A stretch of DNA of 64,000 nt, taken from the NCBI GenBank assembly GCA_023475345.1, contig JAMCWD010000067.1, forward strand, positions 1 through 64,000, read 5' to 3'. The position numbers and the translations under genes are program-made. This DNA is from Chloroflexota bacterium (GTDB lineage: Bacteria; Vulcanimicrobiota; JAMCWD01). The notes beneath the pieces were generated by a model. It was not told where the DNA came from. It ran no database searches and saw only the letters and a program-made list of their open reading frames with translations. Shown here piece after piece: positions 25,442 to 35,103 of this stretch. Positions within the stretch are counted from its first letter, which is position 1. Each line of letters starts with the position of its first letter.

Positions 25442-26398
25442 TTACGGCGTCTGTGAAGGCGCCGGGCCTTCCGCTGGCTCATTTACGGTTGCCCCGGGCG
25501 CAGCCTCAGTGTTTTCCACTTTAGACCCGGTTACCTGGCCCTGAGTCTGAGTCGTTTCCACCCTCGGTTCTCCAGGTTTTTTCTCCGTCCCCATCGTGGC
25601 GCCTTCGCCTGCGGGCGCTACAGCGCCTGTGCCCATAGTGGAGCCTTTTCCGGCAGGCGCTAATTTCACCTTGAGCTGGGGCGTTTTCTGGGAATACTTG
25701 CCGCCCATGTAATAAGCAATAGATTCCTGGAGAGCGGCTTCAAGCTCGTCATAAGTGCCGCTGCCTATTTCTTTAGCTATGGCATTATGCTTCTGGACGG
25801 CCGCCACCATGCGTTCCAATGCCTTTGCATATTCTTCGTCACCGGCCTTCTCGTCTTCCCGGGCGCGCGAAACGCCTGCCTCGTCCTTTTTCGTATATCC
25901 CTGGATATATTCATCGGTAGCAAGTTCTTGCGAATTTATCGCCCTGCGAAAGGCATCGGGAATTGATGCCGTATCTTCGAATGCATAGACGGTAGGCAGC
26001 TCACCCACTTTGTCGTTTATCGAGAGGAAAAGCACCTTTGCCCCGGCAAGCCCCGGATCTATAACCGATTTGTTTTTTTCAATCTTTGATTTTTTATTGG
26101 AGTCAATGCGCATATTATTGGCTTCGGTATAAATCGAGTCGATCTCGGCGAACTTCTTTACGAATTCGGCGAACTGGTTCAGGTTCTCCATCTGGCGAGC
26201 TCTTTCCGCCTCCTGCTCTTTTCGCTTCTCCTCTGCGATCCTGTTCTGTTCGGCTATCCTTGCCTTCTCTTTGGCGGCGACATTCATGCGCCATGCTAAA
26301 AGACCTATCCCGACAATCAAAATCAAAACGATTACCACTATTACCACCGTTATATTCCCGGCATTCCTGCGATGAGAATCATCACTTTTTACAAACAT
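25442..26398 (-). CDS. Single-pass membrane protein of unknown function
   Basis: About 318 residues from ATG 26398, which has GGAGGG 6-7 bp upstream; the frame continues to 26476 but that start lacks spacing. A transmembrane helix (about 16-40, ITVVIVVIVLILIVGIGLLA) is followed by a Lys/Glu/Arg coiled coil (KARIAEQNRIAEEKRKEQE), a globular region to about 225, and a low-complexity Pro/Thr/Gly tail with APAGKGSTMGTG and APAGEGATMGTE repeats. It is probably anchored in the inner membrane with the tail outside the cytoplasm. No enzyme motif is seen. Confidence 0.72.
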   Translation of the reverse strand: MFVKSDDSHRRNAGNITVVIVVIVLILIVGIGLLAWRMNVAAKEKARIAEQNRIAEEKRKEQEAERARQMENLNQFAEFVKKFAEIDSIYTEANNMRIDSNKKSKIEKNKSVIDPGLAGAKVLFLSINDKVGELPTVYAFEDTASIPDAFRRAINSQELATDEYIQGYTKKDEAGVSRAREDEKAGDEEYAKALERMVAAVQKHNAIAKEIGSGTYDELEAALQESIAYYMGGKYSQKTPQLKVKLAPAGKGSTMGTGAVAPAGEGATMGTEKKPGEPRVETTQTQGQVTGSKVENTEAAPGATVNEPAEGPAPSQTP

Positions 26399-26545
26399 AT
26401 TTTCCCTCCTAACATAATCCGCATAAATATCTTCCTGCGGTTGATTTCTTCTTAACAGACTCAAAAATTCCTTCATTCCTCAGTCTACTCCTGCAGGAGA
26501 TTTTCTGCTACATTAAGAAGGAACATTAAAATTGAATATGACTTC

Positions 26546-28261
26546 ATGAGCAAGAGTTTAAATATAATGAAAACCAATAAACTTATTTTAATTGTTATCA
26601 TCGGGATTTTTTTTCTGGCAATTCCCGGCAGCCGGGCGACGGGAGACAATCTCCCTGCTGACCCGAACCAGTTATTATTAAAGCTTTTGCCCCGGGAATA
26701 CCTGCCCATGAATTTCTATCCCGTAGGGAATCCGACCACATCAACATTCGGGAATATATATTATGGAATCCAGAACTATGTTGCAACGGACGAAAAAACA
26801 AGGAAAAATTCAACCGGCACCATAAGCATTTTCCGGCATCTGGATAATTTTCTCGCGCAGGATTATTTCGAAACGGAAAGATCGAAGATGAACTTATTGC
26901 TCAAAGATGTCGAGAATAACCGGGAGCTTGACGAGGGAGACGGCTACGGCGAAGGAAGCTTCGGATATTATGTTAAAAATGGCGATCACTATAAAATTGT
27001 TATTATTATTCAAAACTATATATTAATTATAGATTTTGACAATAATGAAAAAAATGCTTATGCGATGGCCAAAACTGCAGTTGCCAATTTTGACGGCGTA
27101 ATGTCAACCGGCTCCGGCCGGAAGTTCAAGAAGCGCGATTTGAAGGTCAAATGCAGGCTCGAAGCTGTCCAGGTAATGCCATTCCCTGAAAATGCCGTCT
27201 GGGCCCAGGGAAAGGCCGGTGTATTCAGAGTTTTCGTGGAATGGAGAGACGGTAAAGTCCTCTGGATGACCGCCGATGTCTGTTTCATGGTGGACGGCAA
27301 AGAAGCGGAGACCGTTACCAAAAAATTTACAAAGGATTACGAAGAAGAAGATTTAAAGGAATGCCGCAATTCGGCAAATTTCGTTTATATTCCCAATATC
27401 TCGAAGCCCTTCAAGGTTTCCGCGATAGTCAAGCCTCTTCATGTGAAAGGCGACAAGAAATACCGCTATAATATCCCGCCTGCCATAGAAATCGCCGGCC
27501 CGGAAATACCCGTTACAGCTTCAAGTCCTATGAACTTCACCTTTTACCCGTTATCGGTGGGAGAATGGTCGGGAAAAGCAGCCGTTCCCGGCAATGACTT
27601 AATGTGCTTCATGGAAAATTCCTTAAGCTTTGTAAAAGAAATTTTCCCTGTAGCCGAATCAGAGGTAAGGAACCAGTCTTCAAGATATGCATACAGCGAA
27701 ATGCCCGTATTGACTGTAGAAGGGCCGTCCACCAGCAGTTATAATATGGATTCCCAGGGAAAAATCCGGCTCCTGGAGCCGCTCCAGAACTCCATGAAAA
27801 AATTCGGAGAAGATTTCATAGTTGGGGTGGTGCCTCACGGCTGGCCCCAGAAATCCGGTTCGGGACCGGCTTTTTTCCCGGGCTTCTGCATGCCCATGAC
27901 ATATCCTAACAGCATGGTCGCCGAACTCGAGCTTCCGCTTTCGGAAAGGAAACAAAAATTTGAAATAGTCCCGACGCCGAATACTCCTGTGCTGGCAAGG
28001 AACATGGGTCTTCTGCTCGAACTGGACAGCCTGCCCAAAGACAGGCTGGAAGGTGTAAGAGTTTCCAAAAGGCCTGACAACAGTTGGAAAATAATCGACA
28101 TGACAGTCGGGAAGGACAACCTGAATTTCCTGGATCCGGCGGCAAACGACCCTGATAAGACCTGGCTTACGAAAGAACAATATTTACGGCTGAAAGAACT
28201 TTCGACAGGCGGGTGGTGGAGAAAGATCCAGGAAGAGAAAAAGAACCGGGGAAAGAAGTAG
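26546..28261 (+). CDS. Large secreted protein of unknown function
   Basis: 571 residues. An N-terminal signal (LILIVIIGIFFLAIPGSRA) is followed by an extracellular-looking body. ATG 26546 or 26567 could be the start; neither has a strong ribosome-binding site. The first 200 residues contain YVATDEKTRKNSTGTIS and a β-rich segment (DHYKIVIIIQNYILIIDF). The rest holds scattered prolines, aromatic residues and FPGFCMPMTYP. I recognise no family. It is divergent from the coiled-coil membrane protein and upstream of a secreted β-propeller gene, so the three may belong together. Confidence 0.7.
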   Translation: MSKSLNIMKTNKLILIVIIGIFFLAIPGSRATGDNLPADPNQLLLKLLPREYLPMNFYPVGNPTTSTFGNIYYGIQNYVATDEKTRKNSTGTISIFRHLDNFLAQDYFETERSKMNLLLKDVENNRELDEGDGYGEGSFGYYVKNGDHYKIVIIIQNYILIIDFDNNEKNAYAMAKTAVANFDGVMSTGSGRKFKKRDLKVKCRLEAVQVMPFPENAVWAQGKAGVFRVFVEWRDGKVLWMTADVCFMVDGKEAETVTKKFTKDYEEEDLKECRNSANFVYIPNISKPFKVSAIVKPLHVKGDKKYRYNIPPAIEIAGPEIPVTASSPMNFTFYPLSVGEWSGKAAVPGNDLMCFMENSLSFVKEIFPVAESEVRNQSSRYAYSEMPVLTVEGPSTSSYNMDSQGKIRLLEPLQNSMKKFGEDFIVGVVPHGWPQKSGSGPAFFPGFCMPMTYPNSMVAELELPLSERKQKFEIVPTPNTPVLARNMGLLLELDSLPKDRLEGVRVSKRPDNSWKIIDMTVGKDNLNFLDPAANDPDKTWLTKEQYLRLKELSTGGWWRKIQEEKKNRGKK

Positions 28262-28369
28262 TAACCGTTTCAGGCGGATAAACCTTCACGGAAGGTATTG
28301 AACTTTCCTCCAACGAAAACTCAGGAAAATAAACCGGATGGCATAATAAAGCACAAGGGGGCTTATGGA

Positions 28370-30307
28370 ATGAAACATAAAAATCCGGGCGTGATGATAT
28401 CAATTCTGTTCGTTATAATTTTTATCTTCGCCATGATCAGACCTGCAGGAGCCATTGAAATAATATCGCATTTCATATTCGGCCCGGATCAGAAACCTTT
28501 CCAACTGGGTCTGGGCAGGCTGGATGTACTGAATTATTTCCCCCACGAACAGGCAGTCCTGACACTGGCTGAAAACGGCAACCTTTACATGTGGGACCTG
28601 AAGGCGACTTCTCTCAAGCTTATCGATTTCAATCACCCCCTTGCCCAGAAATATTATGTGCCCCCGCGCGAACGGAACAGGGTCCTGTGCGGCATGCTGA
28701 AACTTCCCGGAAACACCCAGGTTGCTCACATATATTCATATAATCCCGGCACCTACCGCCTGGCAATGATAGTCGGCGGAAGGAAGCTTATACTTTACGA
28801 TATGCTCAAGCACCGGAAAATAGGAACCTATAACTCGTTCCATCCGATAGATTTCGTAAAATTTTCTCCCATGGGAAAATACCTGGCGCTCTTCGTCTCT
28901 CCCAGGCGGAAGGGTCAGGATTACACGATACAACTGTTCAATCCCGAAACATGCCTTACCGGTCTCCAGATAAAAGAGCTTTCCCCCGGAAAGTTGTGGA
29001 CGGCGGATTACTTCACATTCTCTCCTTCGGAAGATACGGCGGTTATTCCGGAGAAACCCAATCTTCTCGTTTTCCGCGATTTGAAAACCGGAGATATCAT
29101 CAAGAAACTTGACCTTGAGGAAGAAAGCTCCGGAAGCGTTTCATGGTCGCCTGACGAAACGCTCCTGGCATGCGGCACAGGTAAGCAGGAAATAAAAATT
29201 TACGATTTTAAAGTAAAAAGGTTCGTTCAAAAGTTATATTCAGGGCTTGGTTGTAATCACAGGATATTCTGGTCGAAGGACAAGACGTCGATAGGTGCGG
29301 TTTCTCCGATGGGCACCGTGGCAATATGGAACAGGAGTAACGGGCGCAACGTGTACCGGCTGGACGGGCATACGGACAATGTCCTGTTCATGACTTTCCA
29401 TCCGGAAAACGGCATCCTCCTGGCGGCTTTTGTCGGCGGGGAATATCTTAGGCTGAATCCCAAAAACAACGAGGTAACGAGGTTTTCGCCTAGGTTCAAG
29501 GATTTTGATCCGGAACCCAGGAATATGACCTGGCTGCCGGACGGAAAGCTTGCCTTCCCCTGGAACAACCATGTTCAGATAATCGATCCCGAAACAGGAG
29601 AACTGCTGTCTCAGACGGCGCTGAATACCGAAAGCGAATCGGTTTCTCCCGCTATAACGACTGTTTCCCCCGACGGGACCCGCGCGACCGCAGGCCGCGG
29701 CGACGGAGAATTTTACCTGTATGATTTCATAACGGGCAAACCGTTAAAAACCTTATGGCTGCTTTTTACCGAGCTTCCCCCGGCATGGTCTCCCGATTCC
29801 ATGCGGCTTGCTTATACGTTTTCCGTTTCGGAGGGACTTATCGATAAAGAGGAAGGGGCAGAAGGCATAAAGCCGGAAAAAGGCAGGCTGACATTCCTCC
29901 GCTATGCCGACGGCAAAAACGGCACGATGCTTAAAAAACTCCAGGTAAAGCGCGGGGACGGCCGCCTCGTATGGTCCCCCGACAGCTCCTTCCTGGCCGC
30001 AGCATATCCCGGCAATTCCATCTTGCTCTGGAACCCCGACACAGGGGAAGAAAGAACATTCCTGTTTGCAAAAAGAGAGGCTGGTTTCGAATTCTCCGGT
30101 CCCGAACTCAACTTCACCTTTAGAGATAATGACAGCATAATCTTCACAAGGAACAAATCCGTAATACAACTGGATTTCCCAACCGCCGAAAGCAGAGAGC
30201 TTCTGGGTCTCCCCGCCAGGATAACGGCCCTGGCGGTGGATAATGCCAGGAACCGCGCTGCGGCAGGCGATGAAAACGGCATAATCTATATTACACCTCT
30301 CCCGTAG
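28370..30307 (+). CDS. Secreted WD40-like beta-propeller protein
   Basis: About 645 residues from ATG 28370, chosen because AAGGGGG lies 8 bp before it and a signal peptide (MISILFVIIFIFAMIRPAGA) follows at once. Repeated WD40-like blades include LYMWDLKATSLKLI, KIYDFKVKRFVQKL, AIWNRSNGRNVYRLDGHTDN, FYLYDFITGKPLKTLW and ILLWNPDTGEE. At least ten blades suggest one long or two fused propellers. These act as protein-binding platforms; the periplasmic location is inferred. A strong terminator follows. Confidence 0.82.
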   Translation: MKHKNPGVMISILFVIIFIFAMIRPAGAIEIISHFIFGPDQKPFQLGLGRLDVLNYFPHEQAVLTLAENGNLYMWDLKATSLKLIDFNHPLAQKYYVPPRERNRVLCGMLKLPGNTQVAHIYSYNPGTYRLAMIVGGRKLILYDMLKHRKIGTYNSFHPIDFVKFSPMGKYLALFVSPRRKGQDYTIQLFNPETCLTGLQIKELSPGKLWTADYFTFSPSEDTAVIPEKPNLLVFRDLKTGDIIKKLDLEEESSGSVSWSPDETLLACGTGKQEIKIYDFKVKRFVQKLYSGLGCNHRIFWSKDKTSIGAVSPMGTVAIWNRSNGRNVYRLDGHTDNVLFMTFHPENGILLAAFVGGEYLRLNPKNNEVTRFSPRFKDFDPEPRNMTWLPDGKLAFPWNNHVQIIDPETGELLSQTALNTESESVSPAITTVSPDGTRATAGRGDGEFYLYDFITGKPLKTLWLLFTELPPAWSPDSMRLAYTFSVSEGLIDKEEGAEGIKPEKGRLTFLRYADGKNGTMLKKLQVKRGDGRLVWSPDSSFLAAAYPGNSILLWNPDTGEERTFLFAKREAGFEFSGPELNFTFRDNDSIIFTRNKSVIQLDFPTAESRELLGLPARITALAVDNARNRAAAGDENGIIYITPLP

Positions 30308-30343
30308 AAATAAAAAACCCGGACGACGGATAACAATCCAAAC

Positions 30344-30375
30344 AAAAAGGGAGCGCTGCGGGCGCTCCCTTTTTT
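30344..30375. terminator. Bidirectional terminator
   Basis: GGGAGCGC/GCGCTCCC around TGCGG, with five A's before and six T's after. It serves both the propeller gene and the convergent dehydrogenase. Confidence 0.9.
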
Positions 30376-30392
30376 ATTAGCGAGACCGAATT

Positions 30393-31655
30393 TTACGGAT
30401 AAATTCCGCGGAGTTTGAGAGCTTCTGCGACCCTTCCCACTGCGAGGACATAAGCGGCCAATCTCATGTTGACATTATACTTCTTGTGAATTTCATATAC
30501 GCTGTGGAAGCTCTCCTTCATGATACAACTGAGGCGTTCGTTAACCTGTCCGAGAGACCAGAAGAAGTTGGCCAGATCCTGAACCCACTCAAAATAAGAA
30601 ACGGTAACGCCGCCTGCGTTTGCAAGGATATCGGGAAGTATCATGATGTTATTCTCGGTAAGAATGGCATCCGCTTCCGGGGTCGTCGGGCCGTTGGCGG
30701 CCTCGGCAATAATTTTGGCTTTAATCTTTGAAGCGTTATCCCTTGTGATTACGTTTTCAAGAGCTGCAGGCACCAGGATATCGCACTTCAACTCGAGAAG
30801 AGCCTCGTTGCTGATAGGTTCCGATCCGGGGAAGCCGACTACCGAGCCTGTTTCCGCCTTGTACTTACTGACGGCATGCGCATCAAGGCCTTTTTCGTTG
30901 ATTATTCCGCCCTTGCTGTCGCTCACTGCGATGACCTTGCTCCCCTGTTCCTTGAGGAGATAAGCCGCGATATAGCCGGCATTTCCGAAGCCCTGTACGA
31001 CCGAAACGCTGTCTTCGAGATCAAGGCCGATCTTCTGTACTGCTTCCTGGATCACGTAAATACAACCCTGCGCAGTAGCTTCATTGCGTCCGAGCGATCC
31101 GCCGAGAGCAAGAGGCTTGCCGGTTACGACGCCGCTCACGGTATAGCCGCGATCCATGCTTATGGTATCCATAATCCATGACATAACCTGTGGGTTGGTG
31201 TAAACGTCGGGTGCGGGGATGTCTTTTTCCGGCCCGATAATGATATTGATTTCCGTTGCGTACCTGCGGGTAAGGCGTTCAAGCTCTCTCATCGAAAGCT
31301 TCTTGGGATCGACGACCACTCCGCCTTTGGCTCCGCCGTAAGGTATCCCTACTACCGCCGTCTTCCATGTCATCCACATGGCCAGCGCCCTTACTTCATC
31401 GAGATCTACATCCGGATGATAACGGATTCCGCCTTTGCCGGGGCCTCTGTGTGTGCTGTGCTGGACACGATGACCTGTAAATACTTCCACCCTTCCGTCA
31501 TCCATGATCACGGGGAAATTCACAGTAAGTTCACGTGCCGGTTTACGTAAAATCCTGTGAATGTTCGGGTCCAGGTTCATGATTTCTGCAACCTGGTCCA
31601 GCTGGCCCTGTGCCATTTGCCATACGTTGGTCTTTTCCTTAGCTTTGGTTACCAT
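30393..31655 (-). CDS. gdhA: Glutamate dehydrogenase
   Basis: 420 residues, the usual length of hexameric bacterial and archaeal enzymes. The substrate region has GPGKGGIRYHPDVDLDEVRA and the catalytic lysine lies in GIPYGGAKGGV. The nucleotide domain has VQGFGNAGYIAAYLL. It interconverts glutamate with 2-oxoglutarate and ammonia. ATG 31655 follows GGAGGG. The leader contains a GCGGAGCC/GGCTCCGC hairpin (31683-31702). Coenzyme preference is not decidable by eye. Together with the POT transporter it suggests peptide or amino-acid catabolism. Confidence 0.94.
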   Translation of the reverse strand: MVTKAKEKTNVWQMAQGQLDQVAEIMNLDPNIHRILRKPARELTVNFPVIMDDGRVEVFTGHRVQHSTHRGPGKGGIRYHPDVDLDEVRALAMWMTWKTAVVGIPYGGAKGGVVVDPKKLSMRELERLTRRYATEINIIIGPEKDIPAPDVYTNPQVMSWIMDTISMDRGYTVSGVVTGKPLALGGSLGRNEATAQGCIYVIQEAVQKIGLDLEDSVSVVQGFGNAGYIAAYLLKEQGSKVIAVSDSKGGIINEKGLDAHAVSKYKAETGSVVGFPGSEPISNEALLELKCDILVPAALENVITRDNASKIKAKIIAEAANGPTTPEADAILTENNIMILPDILANAGGVTVSYFEWVQDLANFFWSLGQVNERLSCIMKESFHSVYEIHKKYNVNMRLAAYVLAVGRVAEALKLRGIYP

Positions 31656-31758
31656 TTTTTTCCCTCCTGATTTTTTTTATAAGCGGAGCCACCTGGCTCC
31701 GCCGAGTCACCATGATTATTTAACCCCCTTTATTTGTTAATAGCCCATTCTCTCTATT

Positions 31759-32952
31759 TCAGGGCTGATTCATGGGAAAATTCAATTGCTCCCCCTTCGA
31801 GGGATATTTTTTCAAGCCTTTCATATTCAACTGCGCGGCGCGGACCTCGTTCAGAAAATCAATGGCTTCGCCCGATTTAGGTTCCAGGTCGAGGGCGAAA
31901 ATCCCCTGGCTGTAAGCTTCGTCCAACTCACCGCGCTTCATATATAACCTTCCGAGCGTAAGGTGGATCAAAGGGTTGCGGTACCCGGAAGAAACGGCTC
32001 TCTCCAGCGCACCGAAAGACTTGCGGTCCTCACCCATCTTCCAGTAACATACCCCCAGCGACGCCAGGCACTCCGGTATATCGGGGAAACGGTTGACCGC
32101 AGTCCTGAGGACCTTCAGGGCCGATTCCAGCCTCCACTGCTCCATTAAGAGGTTTCCCAGCAGTACGTAAGCTTCTATGATGTCAGGCTCCACCGAAATC
32201 GCCTTTTCCAGGAGCGCAACGCTCTCATCCCACTCGCCCTTCCATGCAAGAACATGCGCCAGGTTATACAGGGCGTCCGGGTCTTCAGGAGACAGTTTGA
32301 AAGCTTTCCTGAATTCCATCAGGGCCGAATCAATCCACCCTGTGCAGATTAATGCAATGCCGAGGTTTATATGACACCTGCAAACATCAGGGTATAATTT
32401 GCAGGACTTACGCAGAAGCTCTATGGATTGCTGATGCTTCCCTTTTAATAAATACAACATCCCTCTCAGGTTGAGGGCGTCGATATTGTCCGGCTCATGC
32501 GAAAGCACGAAATCCAGGTAATCCGCAGCCTTGACGGTATGTCCCAGTTCCATCTCGGCTTCAGCAAGACAAAGATGAATATCCAGGTCGTCGGGAAGCA
32601 GCTTCAGCGCATTTTTCCAGTTCCGGGCGGCTTTCAGCATCTTCCCTTTTTCGTAATAAGCGGCCCCCAGGTAGAAAAAAAGCTCGACCTCGTCAGGCAT
32701 ATCTTTTGTCAATGTCGAAAGGAGCTTTATGCCCTGGCTGTATTTGCCGGACTCCACGTAAGCTATGCCCAACTCAAGCTTTAAATCCTGATGGTCGGGA
32801 CACAGCTTCAATGCCCTTTCCCACTCGCCTATCGCTTCCGGTATCCTGTTGCTGTCACGGTAACACCAGCCGTTGTTGTAAAAGCGGAGAAAGGCCTTCT
32901 TATCCGAAGACGAAAAAAGCTTCCTGACATTTTCTTTAGAATTTTTTTTCAA
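31759..32952 (-). CDS. Cytoplasmic TPR-repeat protein
   Basis: 397 residues with no signal peptide. The whole length is tandem TPR units (for example AIGEWERALKLCPDHQDLK, LMEFRKAFKLSPEDPDALY and SGEAIDFLNEV near the end). The start is a TTG at 32952 overlapping the TGA of the rimO 3' frame, with GGGAG 8 nt upstream, so translation is coupled to rimO. It is a soluble scaffold without obvious partner, distinct from the lipoprotein TPR set at 0-4 kb. Confidence 0.85.
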   Translation of the reverse strand: MKKNSKENVRKLFSSSDKKAFLRFYNNGWCYRDSNRIPEAIGEWERALKLCPDHQDLKLELGIAYVESGKYSQGIKLLSTLTKDMPDEVELFFYLGAAYYEKGKMLKAARNWKNALKLLPDDLDIHLCLAEAEMELGHTVKAADYLDFVLSHEPDNIDALNLRGMLYLLKGKHQQSIELLRKSCKLYPDVCRCHINLGIALICTGWIDSALMEFRKAFKLSPEDPDALYNLAHVLAWKGEWDESVALLEKAISVEPDIIEAYVLLGNLLMEQWRLESALKVLRTAVNRFPDIPECLASLGVCYWKMGEDRKSFGALERAVSSGYRNPLIHLTLGRLYMKRGELDEAYSQGIFALDLEPKSGEAIDFLNEVRAAQLNMKGLKKYPSKGEQLNFPMNQP

Positions 32953-33365
32953 TTACTACACTCCCGGATTTTTGCAAGAAGGTCGTAGGCGGAACTATCT
33001 ATTATCTCCGCTTCTATGATGTCTCCTTTTGACGGGACTTTGCCGGTAATATAAACCTGGCCGTCGATTTCGGGAGCATCCATACCGGTACGGCCTGTCC
33101 CGACGACCTCAGGCAGCCATTTCCTGACTTCAGGGTCGTCTATTACTCCCAGGAGGCTCCCCGCCTTAAACACCGCATCAACCATCACGGGCAGAACCCT
33201 GCCCTGAAGCCTCCTGTTGTTCTCCCTGGAAATTTCCTGCTGGAGGAGCATCGCTTTCCTGTACCTTTTCATCATGGTATTTTTTCGGATCCTGGGCCGA
33301 GCCTCCGCAGATTGGGTCCCTTCTTCGGGAGAATAAGGGAATATCCCGACTTTTTCAAGTTTCAT
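32949..33365 (-). CDS. rimO: RimO C-terminal part (TRAM domain), separate frame
   Basis: 138 residues. It begins MKLEKVGIFPYSPEEGTQSA, which in intact RimO directly follows the radical-SAM domain. It ends with the TRAM-like segment GTGRTGMDAPEIDGQVYITG and YDLLAKI. It lies one frame away from the gene's 5' part. It could be translated separately by reinitiation, because its ATG is 1 nt after the upstream TGA (TGAGATG). Alternatively one base in the T7 run (33373-33379) is an error or mutation. Confidence 0.85.
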   Translation of the reverse strand: MKLEKVGIFPYSPEEGTQSAEARPRIRKNTMMKRYRKAMLLQQEISRENNRRLQGRVLPVMVDAVFKAGSLLGVIDDPEVRKWLPEVVGTGRTGMDAPEIDGQVYITGKVPSKGDIIEAEIIDSSAYDLLAKIRECSN

Positions 33366-33366
33366 C

Positions 33367-34335
33367 TCAGTTAAAAAAATCCATTAATTCCTGGAAATCT
33401 TCTTCAGTTTCGCCCGGATGCCCGACGATAAATGTAGATCTGATAGCGCAGCCGGGCAAGACCTTCCGAATTTTCTTGAGCAGCCTTGTGAATTGTGCTT
33501 TCGAGCCTCCTCGCTTCATCATCTTCAAAACATTCTTCGATACATGCTGGAGAGGCATATCGATATATTTACAGATCACATCGGAGCCTGCCATAACTTC
33601 CAGGAGTTCGTCGTCAATTCCTCCGGGATAGGTGTACATGAGGCGAAGCTGCCTTAGGCCTTTAATCTTTGAAATCTTTCGGAGAAGGTCGGGGAGCATC
33701 TTTTTGCCTTCCGTGTCCATGCCGTAGCCTGTAGTGTCCTGGGCTATCAGGATCAGCTCTTTTATCCCCGATGAGGCAAGCTCCCGGGCTTCTCTTTCGA
33801 TCTCCTTCAACGGCCTGCTCCTGTACGGGCCTTTAATTTGGGGGATTATGCAGAACGAACAGGAATGATCACAGCCGTCCGCTATCTTCAGGTACGCGTA
33901 ATTCGTGCCTTCAGGAAGAACCCTGGATTGACTGAAATTTATATTTGCCTCCGGGTCTATGCCGAACAGGCAGTGCTGTTTTTCACGAACTCCGTTTTTC
34001 AAAATCCCGGGCAGTTCGTGAAGCTGGTTCGGCCCGATAAAAATGTCAACATCGGGCAAAGCCCTTACCAGTTCTTGTTTATAGCGCTCCGGTAGGCACC
34101 CTGCGACAGCCAGAATTTTACAATTTTTCTTTTTTGAGGGTAAAATATCAATGATAGTGTCGATGGATTCACGCTCGGCTTCGTGAATAAATGCACAAGT
34201 GTTTACAATAATAATAGCCGCATCTTCCTCGGAGGGCGCAATTTTAAAGCCGTTACGGCATAACTGTTCCGCCAGTTTTTCAGAATCAACCGTATTCTTC
34301 GGGCATCCCAGCGAAATTATCGAAAAATCACTCAT
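33367..34335 (-). CDS. rimO: RimO N-terminal and radical-SAM part, frame-disrupted
   Basis: 322 residues of the ribosomal protein S12 methylthiotransferase. The UPF0004 domain has LGCPKNTVDSEKLAEQL, VNTCAFIHEAERESI and AGCLPERYK, whose cysteines hold an auxiliary cluster. The radical-SAM cluster motif is ADGCDHSCSFCIIPQ with GPYRSRP. The frame ends MDFF-Asn-stop just after GHPGETEEDFQEL. Removing one T from the T7 run gives MDFLTEMKLEKVGIFPYS, the expected continuous sequence. The start directly follows the upstream lipoprotein stop. Confidence 0.9.
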   Translation of the reverse strand: MSDFSIISLGCPKNTVDSEKLAEQLCRNGFKIAPSEEDAAIIIVNTCAFIHEAERESIDTIIDILPSKKKNCKILAVAGCLPERYKQELVRALPDVDIFIGPNQLHELPGILKNGVREKQHCLFGIDPEANINFSQSRVLPEGTNYAYLKIADGCDHSCSFCIIPQIKGPYRSRPLKEIEREARELASSGIKELILIAQDTTGYGMDTEGKKMLPDLLRKISKIKGLRQLRLMYTYPGGIDDELLEVMAGSDVICKYIDMPLQHVSKNVLKMMKRGGSKAQFTRLLKKIRKVLPGCAIRSTFIVGHPGETEEDFQELMDFFN

Positions 34336-34983
34336 TTACCTTACCCGGTAATCCATCAATTCGAAAACCGATGTAACCGTTTTTATCGTTTCATCAGGCG
34401 CAAGCCCGTTCTCAACGGATACTTCCCTGACTATTCCTATACCCGGCGCATACCACCTGATTATCTGGTATTTTAATTCTTTCCTGTCAACGGGAGATCC
34501 TTCTCTCGTAATCTTAATACAATCAAAATCCCTGCCCATGAGGTGGACCTTTTCCCTGCCGACCACTTCACAAGAAAATTCGGCCTCCACGTTGCCCTGC
34601 TTGCCTTTCCACTGCCATTTCTTTCCGGGGATCAGGGTCTCGCGAAGAAACGTTTCAGGCGGATCGAAATAAATCTCTGCCTTGTCCGACGTAACTACCC
34701 TTTTGACTTTCAAAATGCCCTGGTCGGTTTTCGTATAATAATCCTCGTTGGAGCGAACGGGCATGTCCTCTCCTTCCACATCGACGTAGCTTTCAATGGC
34801 GTAAGAATCATAGTCTTTAACCTTTTCTTTCCTTACGACCTTAACGACCAGCTTGGGCCCGAAATTGGTCCGGTAAACCCAGTAATCGCCTATCGACATG
34901 GGAAAATAATTAGAACCTGCGCTTGAACAGCCGAACATCAAAAGCAGTATCGAAGCCAAGGCTACTGCCATATATTTTTTCAT
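34336..34983 (-). CDS. Lipoprotein of unknown function
   Basis: 215 residues from ATG 34983 (GGGAGG upstream); the frame extends to 35070 but the lipoprotein signal begins here. The lipobox is LMFGC at about residues 12-17. The mature protein is β-rich, with FPMSIGDYWVYRTNFG, DQGILKVKRVV and WYAPGIGIVREVS. This pattern is common in single-domain secreted proteins of unknown role. The stop abuts the rimO start, so it is co-transcribed with rimO. Confidence 0.82.
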   Translation of the reverse strand: MKKYMAVALASILLLMFGCSSAGSNYFPMSIGDYWVYRTNFGPKLVVKVVRKEKVKDYDSYAIESYVDVEGEDMPVRSNEDYYTKTDQGILKVKRVVTSDKAEIYFDPPETFLRETLIPGKKWQWKGKQGNVEAEFSCEVVGREKVHLMGRDFDCIKITREGSPVDRKELKYQIIRWYAPGIGIVREVSVENGLAPDETIKTVTSVFELMDYRVR

Positions 34984-35103
34984 GAATATTGCCTCCCGGA
35001 GCTTAATTTGACTTACTATTCGATGGAAAGGTTTTTTTCCTTCTTTTTTTATAATATTTACCGTGTTCAAAAACCGGAAATGCCGCCGTTTCGGCGGGAA
35101 ATT

